Assembly: GCA_023397045.1 (NCBI GenBank)
Contig: JAEWUR010000654.1
Span: 1 to 7,568, forward strand
Direction: 5' to 3'
DNA: 7,568 bases
Source of the DNA: Planctomycetota bacterium
GTDB lineage: Bacteria; Planctomycetota; Planctomycetia; Pirellulales; Thermoguttaceae
The position numbers and the translations under genes were made by a program. The notes under the pieces are model-generated. The model was not told the DNA's origin, searched no databases, and worked only from the letters and a program-made list of their open reading frames with translations. This document shows, one piece after another, positions 5,220 to 7,568 of the stretch; the stretch's first letter is position 1, and each line of letters begins with the position of its first letter.

Positions 5220-6378
5220 TGAGAGGCGGAACACTTTTCAGCGGCATCGGAGCACCGGAGCAGGCTATGGCCGGGTGGACTGGCGATGGTGCGCCGAGGT
5301 CGATCCGTTTGCCAGCACCGTATTGGCCGCCCGGCATCCTGACACGCGGAACCTGGGTGACATCACGAAAGTGGATTGGGATGAGATCGCTCACACCGAA
5401 CCAGTTGACCTTATGGTCTTCGGAAGCCCCTGCCAGTCGTTTTCACTGGCCGGAAAACGACGTGGAATGGATGACGCTCGTGGCAACCTGGCCATCGTCG
5501 CCCTTGGCGTTGTCCAAAAAGTTCGGCCTCGGTGGTTCGTCTTTGAAAACGTCCCCGGTTTGTTGTCGTCAGCGGGCGGACGGGATTTTGGTGCCTTCCT
5601 CGGGCAGGTGGAGAAATGCGGGTATGGGTGGGCCTACCGGACACTCAATGCCGTCCAATTCGGTGTCCCTCAACGTCGTAGAAGGCTGTTCCTCGTCGGT
5701 TACCGTTCCCCTAACAGCAATCTTGGAGACTGGCGACCTGCCGCAGCGGTACTTTTTGACGCCTCGTGTTTGTATGGACATTCTCAAGCGGGCCGACGAG
5801 CGAAATCGAAAGCTGCCGGACATGCTGCGGTCGGCACTCTGCGAGGCGGCGGAACAAGCAATTGCGACTATCGGTCGGTAGTTGCATATCCTTTGGACCT
5901 TCGCAACACGCGCCGAGATCGGCCTGGCATGGGGCTGGGCGAAGATGGAGAACCGGCGCCCACCTGTACCGCCGGCTCACCGGCCGGCGTTGCCTATGTG
6001 TTTCAGCCGCGAATCAGCCGAGCAGGACGCGGCCAACCATCGATTATCGTTCCGGCTTTGACGGGCGCGAACGCCGGGGCCACCTCCGATGGCAGGCCTT
6101 GCGTCGTCATTCGTTCGCCGTCTGGTCGGCAAACGATGGTTCGACGGTTCACCCCTCGTGAGTATGAACGACTCCAGGGGTTTCCGGACGACTATACGCT
6201 GGTCTCATTTCAGGGCGAGCCGGCTAGCGACACACGGCGATATCAAGCGTTGGGCAATAGCATGGCCGTTCCCGTAATCGCCTGGATTGGACAGCGGATC
6301 AGCAAGATGGATGCCCTGATCAGTCACACGCATTTGGTGCATCGGCCACGAATGAGAAAGGAATCCCGCGCCGTTTGA
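5219..6378 (+). pseudogene. C5-cytosine DNA methyltransferase, frameshifted after motif I
   Basis: ATG 5219 has AGGGAG 6 bases upstream and reads MRGGTLFSGIGAPEQAM, the start and SAM-binding motif I of a C5-cytosine methyltransferase. At 5273-5276 the homology moves to another frame (VDWRWCAEVDPFAS...). One extra G in the GGG run would join the two and give about 386 residues. The rest is intact: catalytic Cys72 in SPCQSFS, ENVPG (Glu110), QRRRRLFLVGY (about 152), a variable target-recognition region (about 165-300), RRFTPREYERLQGFPDDY (from 309) and ALGNSMAVPV (from about 345). Without the shift no product holds both motif I and the catalytic Cys. The enzyme would methylate cytosine at C5. 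No restriction partner is nearby, which fits a phage self-protection enzyme. The shift may be a sequencing error, a real mutation or a frameshift site; the rest shows no decay. Confidence 0.9.
5648..5881 (+). CDS. Candidate overlapping frame inside the cytosine methyltransferase gene
   Basis: In the frame of ATG 5219, not that of the methyltransferase body, codons from ATG 5648 to TAG 5879-5881 encode 77 residues containing ILETGDLPQRYFLTP followed by CMDILKRADERNRKLP. From memory this closely resembles a segment seen in many phage proteins (a PxRYFLSPKACAGILRRAEKRGK-type sequence) that is often attached to or near C5-methyltransferase sequences. The same bases in the main frame encode GDWRPAAAVLFDASCL, itself a normal methyltransferase segment. 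No strong Shine-Dalgarno precedes 5648, and the frame is also continuous with the gene's own start at 5219. Whether it is translated is unknown. It could be a true overlapping gene, a frameshift product or a coincidental database-wide misreading. Confidence 0.35.
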   Translation: MPSNSVSLNVVEGCSSSVTVPLTAILETGDLPQRYFLTPRVCMDILKRADERNRKLPDMLRSALCEAAEQAIATIGR

Positions 6379-6417
6379 GCGGCCGGGATAGGGAGAAAAG
6401 GACGTCTGCGGATGCTG

Positions 6418-7053
6418 CTATCGGTTCAACAGGAACTTGCCCCTTTCAGACTTCTGAAAACGCGATTGGTCGTCCTTCTTAGCGATCTCGCGGATCAACG
6501 CGGCAGCCAGCGTGGCCGAGGGTGTCCGACCGGCGGGCTTCCAATAGCCCTTGGCGAAGGCCACCTCGACGATCTCCTTGACGTTCATCGCCACACCCGT
6601 GTCTTCGAGAACCTTTGCGGCCGCGTCCAGGCCACTGAGGCGTTTTCGTTGTGGCGTCTTGCTAGGGATCGCCGGTTTGGTGCCGTCGGCTTTGGGCTCG
6701 CGGCATTTCACGCAGTCGCCGTCTTCGTCCCGTTCCGTTGCGCCACAGTTCGCACATGCCAATTGGTCGCGGGTTGTGGAGTCACCCGCAAGAGATGGCG
6801 TCGATCGTGGTGTGGCCCCGGCCTTCGAAGCGGTCTTGGTGTTCTTGACGCTCTTACCGCTTTCCACGACCGTGTTGGCGTCAACGACCGATCGCAACCT
6901 CGTGGCCGACCTCACCCGTATGGCTTTGGCCGTAAGCAAATTCGTAGCATCCCATCCGCCGTACTTGCTCACGGCGTCGATGCGGACTTGGACCAACTTG
7001 TTGGTCACCTTGGCGACATAGACGCCGCCGATTTTGACTTCGTTCTTCTTCAT
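6418..7053 (-). CDS. Zinc-ribbon protein with C-terminal HARE-HTH-like domain
   Basis: A 211-residue protein in three parts. Residues 1-55 (MKKNEVKIGGVYVAKVTNKL...GGWDATN...IRVRSATRLR) look like a small beta domain that I associate with planctomycete proteins. A linker rich in Ser, Thr and Lys follows. Residues 100-117 form a zinc ribbon (CANC and CVKC). Residues 137-211 (GLDAAAKVLEDTGVAMNVKE, KGYWKPAGRTPSATLAAALI, RFQKSERGKF) resemble the HARE-HTH winged helix found in chromatin, restriction and RNA-polymerase-linked proteins. DNA binding is therefore likely. The start at 7053 is chosen because AAGGAG lies 7 bases upstream on the minus strand; an adjacent ATG at 7056 gives only 4. It converges with the cytosine methyltransferase gene 39 bases away, with no clear terminator between them. 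The specific role is unknown. Confidence 0.82.
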   Translation of the reverse strand: MKKNEVKIGGVYVAKVTNKLVQVRIDAVSKYGGWDATNLLTAKAIRVRSATRLRSVVDANTVVESGKSVKNTKTASKAGATPRSTPSLAGDSTTRDQLACANCGATERDEDGDCVKCREPKADGTKPAIPSKTPQRKRLSGLDAAAKVLEDTGVAMNVKEIVEVAFAKGYWKPAGRTPSATLAAALIREIAKKDDQSRFQKSERGKFLLNR

Positions 7054-7088
7054 CATCGTTCTCCTTGGGAAAATAGAAACGGGGTTTG

Positions 7089-7358
7089 TTACACTACAAA
7101 GTTCATTCCACATTCGCTGCATAGGACGGTTTCGTCGTCTTGCCAAACGAGCCGGTCCTGGCGTCGTTCGCCACATCCAGGGCAGGCAAATTGCGTATCA
7201 ACCAATTGGGCGTCGGGCGGATCGATCTCCTCCGCGATCGCCAAAAGGATGTCGATCAGATCGTTGGCGTCGATTTTGGTCGAACGTCGGCCGGCATCGA
7301 CTGCCTTCTGCATCGTGGCGGCCGCCCGGCGAATGGCATTGGCTACTTGCGTTTGCAT
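7089..7358 (-). CDS. Small zinc-ribbon protein, function unknown
   Basis: An 89-residue protein. Residues 1-50 are helical and charged (QVANAIRRAAATMQKAVDAG, then IDANDLIDILLAIAEEI). The C-terminus holds a four-cysteine zinc ribbon, CPGC (59-62) and CSEC (80-83), separated by a short beta-like stretch. The ATG at 7358 is preferred because AAGGAG lies 8 bases upstream; the ATG at 7364 would leave only 2 bases. It begins just after the stop of the upstream gene and is followed 32 bases later by the HARE-HTH gene, so the three minus-strand genes form an operon. Such ribbons bind nucleic acid or protein; nothing here decides which. Confidence 0.78.
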   Translation of the reverse strand: MQTQVANAIRRAAATMQKAVDAGRRSTKIDANDLIDILLAIAEEIDPPDAQLVDTQFACPGCGERRQDRLVWQDDETVLCSECGMNFVV

Positions 7359-7371
7359 GTTCATTTCTCCT

Positions 7372-7568
7372 TCATCCGTAGATGCGTTTTGCCAGGTTCG
7401 CGGCCAGAAAATCGACCACCGCCTGCGTCTTGGCCGAGGCGGCGGGGGTGTCCATCCCGCGATCCCAATTGAAAACCGTTTCCTTGTTCTTCAGCCGGGC
7501 AATCCAGAGTTTCGAGATCCGGCTTTCGCCCAATTCCCATTCGGGGCAGTCGGCGTGTTCCGCGAAGA
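7372..7568 (-). CDS. C-terminal part of an unidentified protein (cut by window end)
   Basis: The minus-strand frame is open from the window edge to TGA at 7372-7374, giving 65 codons. It contains WELGESRISKLWIARLKNKE, TVFNWDRGMDTPAASAKTQ and AVVDFLAANLAKRIYG, which looks like genuine protein in codon use and composition, with a mixed alpha/beta pattern. The stop is followed directly by AAGGAG for the next gene, which supports a shared operon. I have an impression of similar proteins in planctomycete genomes but cannot name a family. The start lies outside the window. Confidence 0.7.
   Translation of the reverse strand, partial: FAEHADCPEWELGESRISKLWIARLKNKETVFNWDRGMDTPAASAKTQAVVDFLAANLAKRIYG

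Noticed and set aside
5273..5275. Phase-variable homopolymer controlling the cytosine methyltransferase
   Set aside because: The run is only three G (four if corrected), far too short for slipped-strand phase variation.
2433..6378. A restriction-modification system
   Set aside because: Two methyltransferases are present but no frame in the window resembles a restriction endonuclease or specificity subunit; they are better called solitary.
6444..6459. Inverted repeat TTTCAGA-CT-TCTGAAA near the end of the HARE-HTH gene
   Set aside because: The loop is two bases, it lies inside the conserved coding end (FQKSERGK) and has no T tract after it, so it is not a terminator between the convergent genes.
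1..7568. tRNA genes, CRISPR arrays, insertion sequences, attachment sites
   Set aside because: No cloverleaf-like sequence, regular repeat-spacer pattern, transposase or integrase frame, or terminal repeat pair was seen.

Overview
The window looks like part of a prophage or other integrated mobile element, most likely from a planctomycete (Pirellula/Rhodopirellula type). This is judged from protein style and not from any marker gene: a short protein starting MKKNEVKIGG with a zinc ribbon and a C-terminal HARE-HTH-like domain, small zinc-ribbon proteins, a DUF1937 protein and a ParB-domain DNA methyltransferase are all typical of such elements. No rRNA, tRNA, integrase, transposase, CRISPR array or phage structural gene is visible.

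Left block (1-2414, + strand): a compact operon of five genes that overlap or nearly touch, most with a strong Shine-Dalgarno. In order they are a protein cut by the window edge, a papain-like cysteine peptidase with Gln/Cys/His/Asn in place, a secreted Cys-rich protein, and two small single-pass membrane proteins. The operon ends in a strong intrinsic terminator at 2369-2414. The set could be a lysis or envelope-attack cassette, but that is inference.

Middle block (2415-5219): a beta-class DNA methyltransferase with a ParB-like N-terminal domain, whose 5' end is broken by an in-frame amber codon at 2469. It meets, stop codon on stop codon, a minus-strand toxin-antitoxin pair: a Doc/Fic-type toxin behind an AbrB/MazE-fold antitoxin with a clear promoter and repeated GTATACAC boxes. 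Next come a + strand DUF1937 gene and a minus-strand FitA/VapB-type ribbon-helix-helix antitoxin whose toxin appears to be missing or reduced to a remnant.

Right block (5219-7568): a C5-cytosine DNA methyltransferase gene with a good RBS and all main motifs, but with motif I in a different frame from the rest because of a one-base shift at about 5273-5276. Its variable region is also open in a second frame that itself resembles a recurrent phage protein segment. Converging on it are three minus-strand genes: HARE-HTH/zinc-ribbon protein, zinc-ribbon protein, and a partial conserved-looking protein.

Together the two solitary methyltransferases, the toxin-antitoxin genes and DUF1937 form an accessory region of the kind that protects an element's DNA and stabilises it. 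Both methyltransferases carry a lesion in the sequence as given, meaning either real decay, unusual decoding or sequence error. The most notable signals are the two-frame segment of the C5 methyltransferase, the two lesions, and the dyad shared by the FitA promoter and the methyltransferase ribosome binding site.
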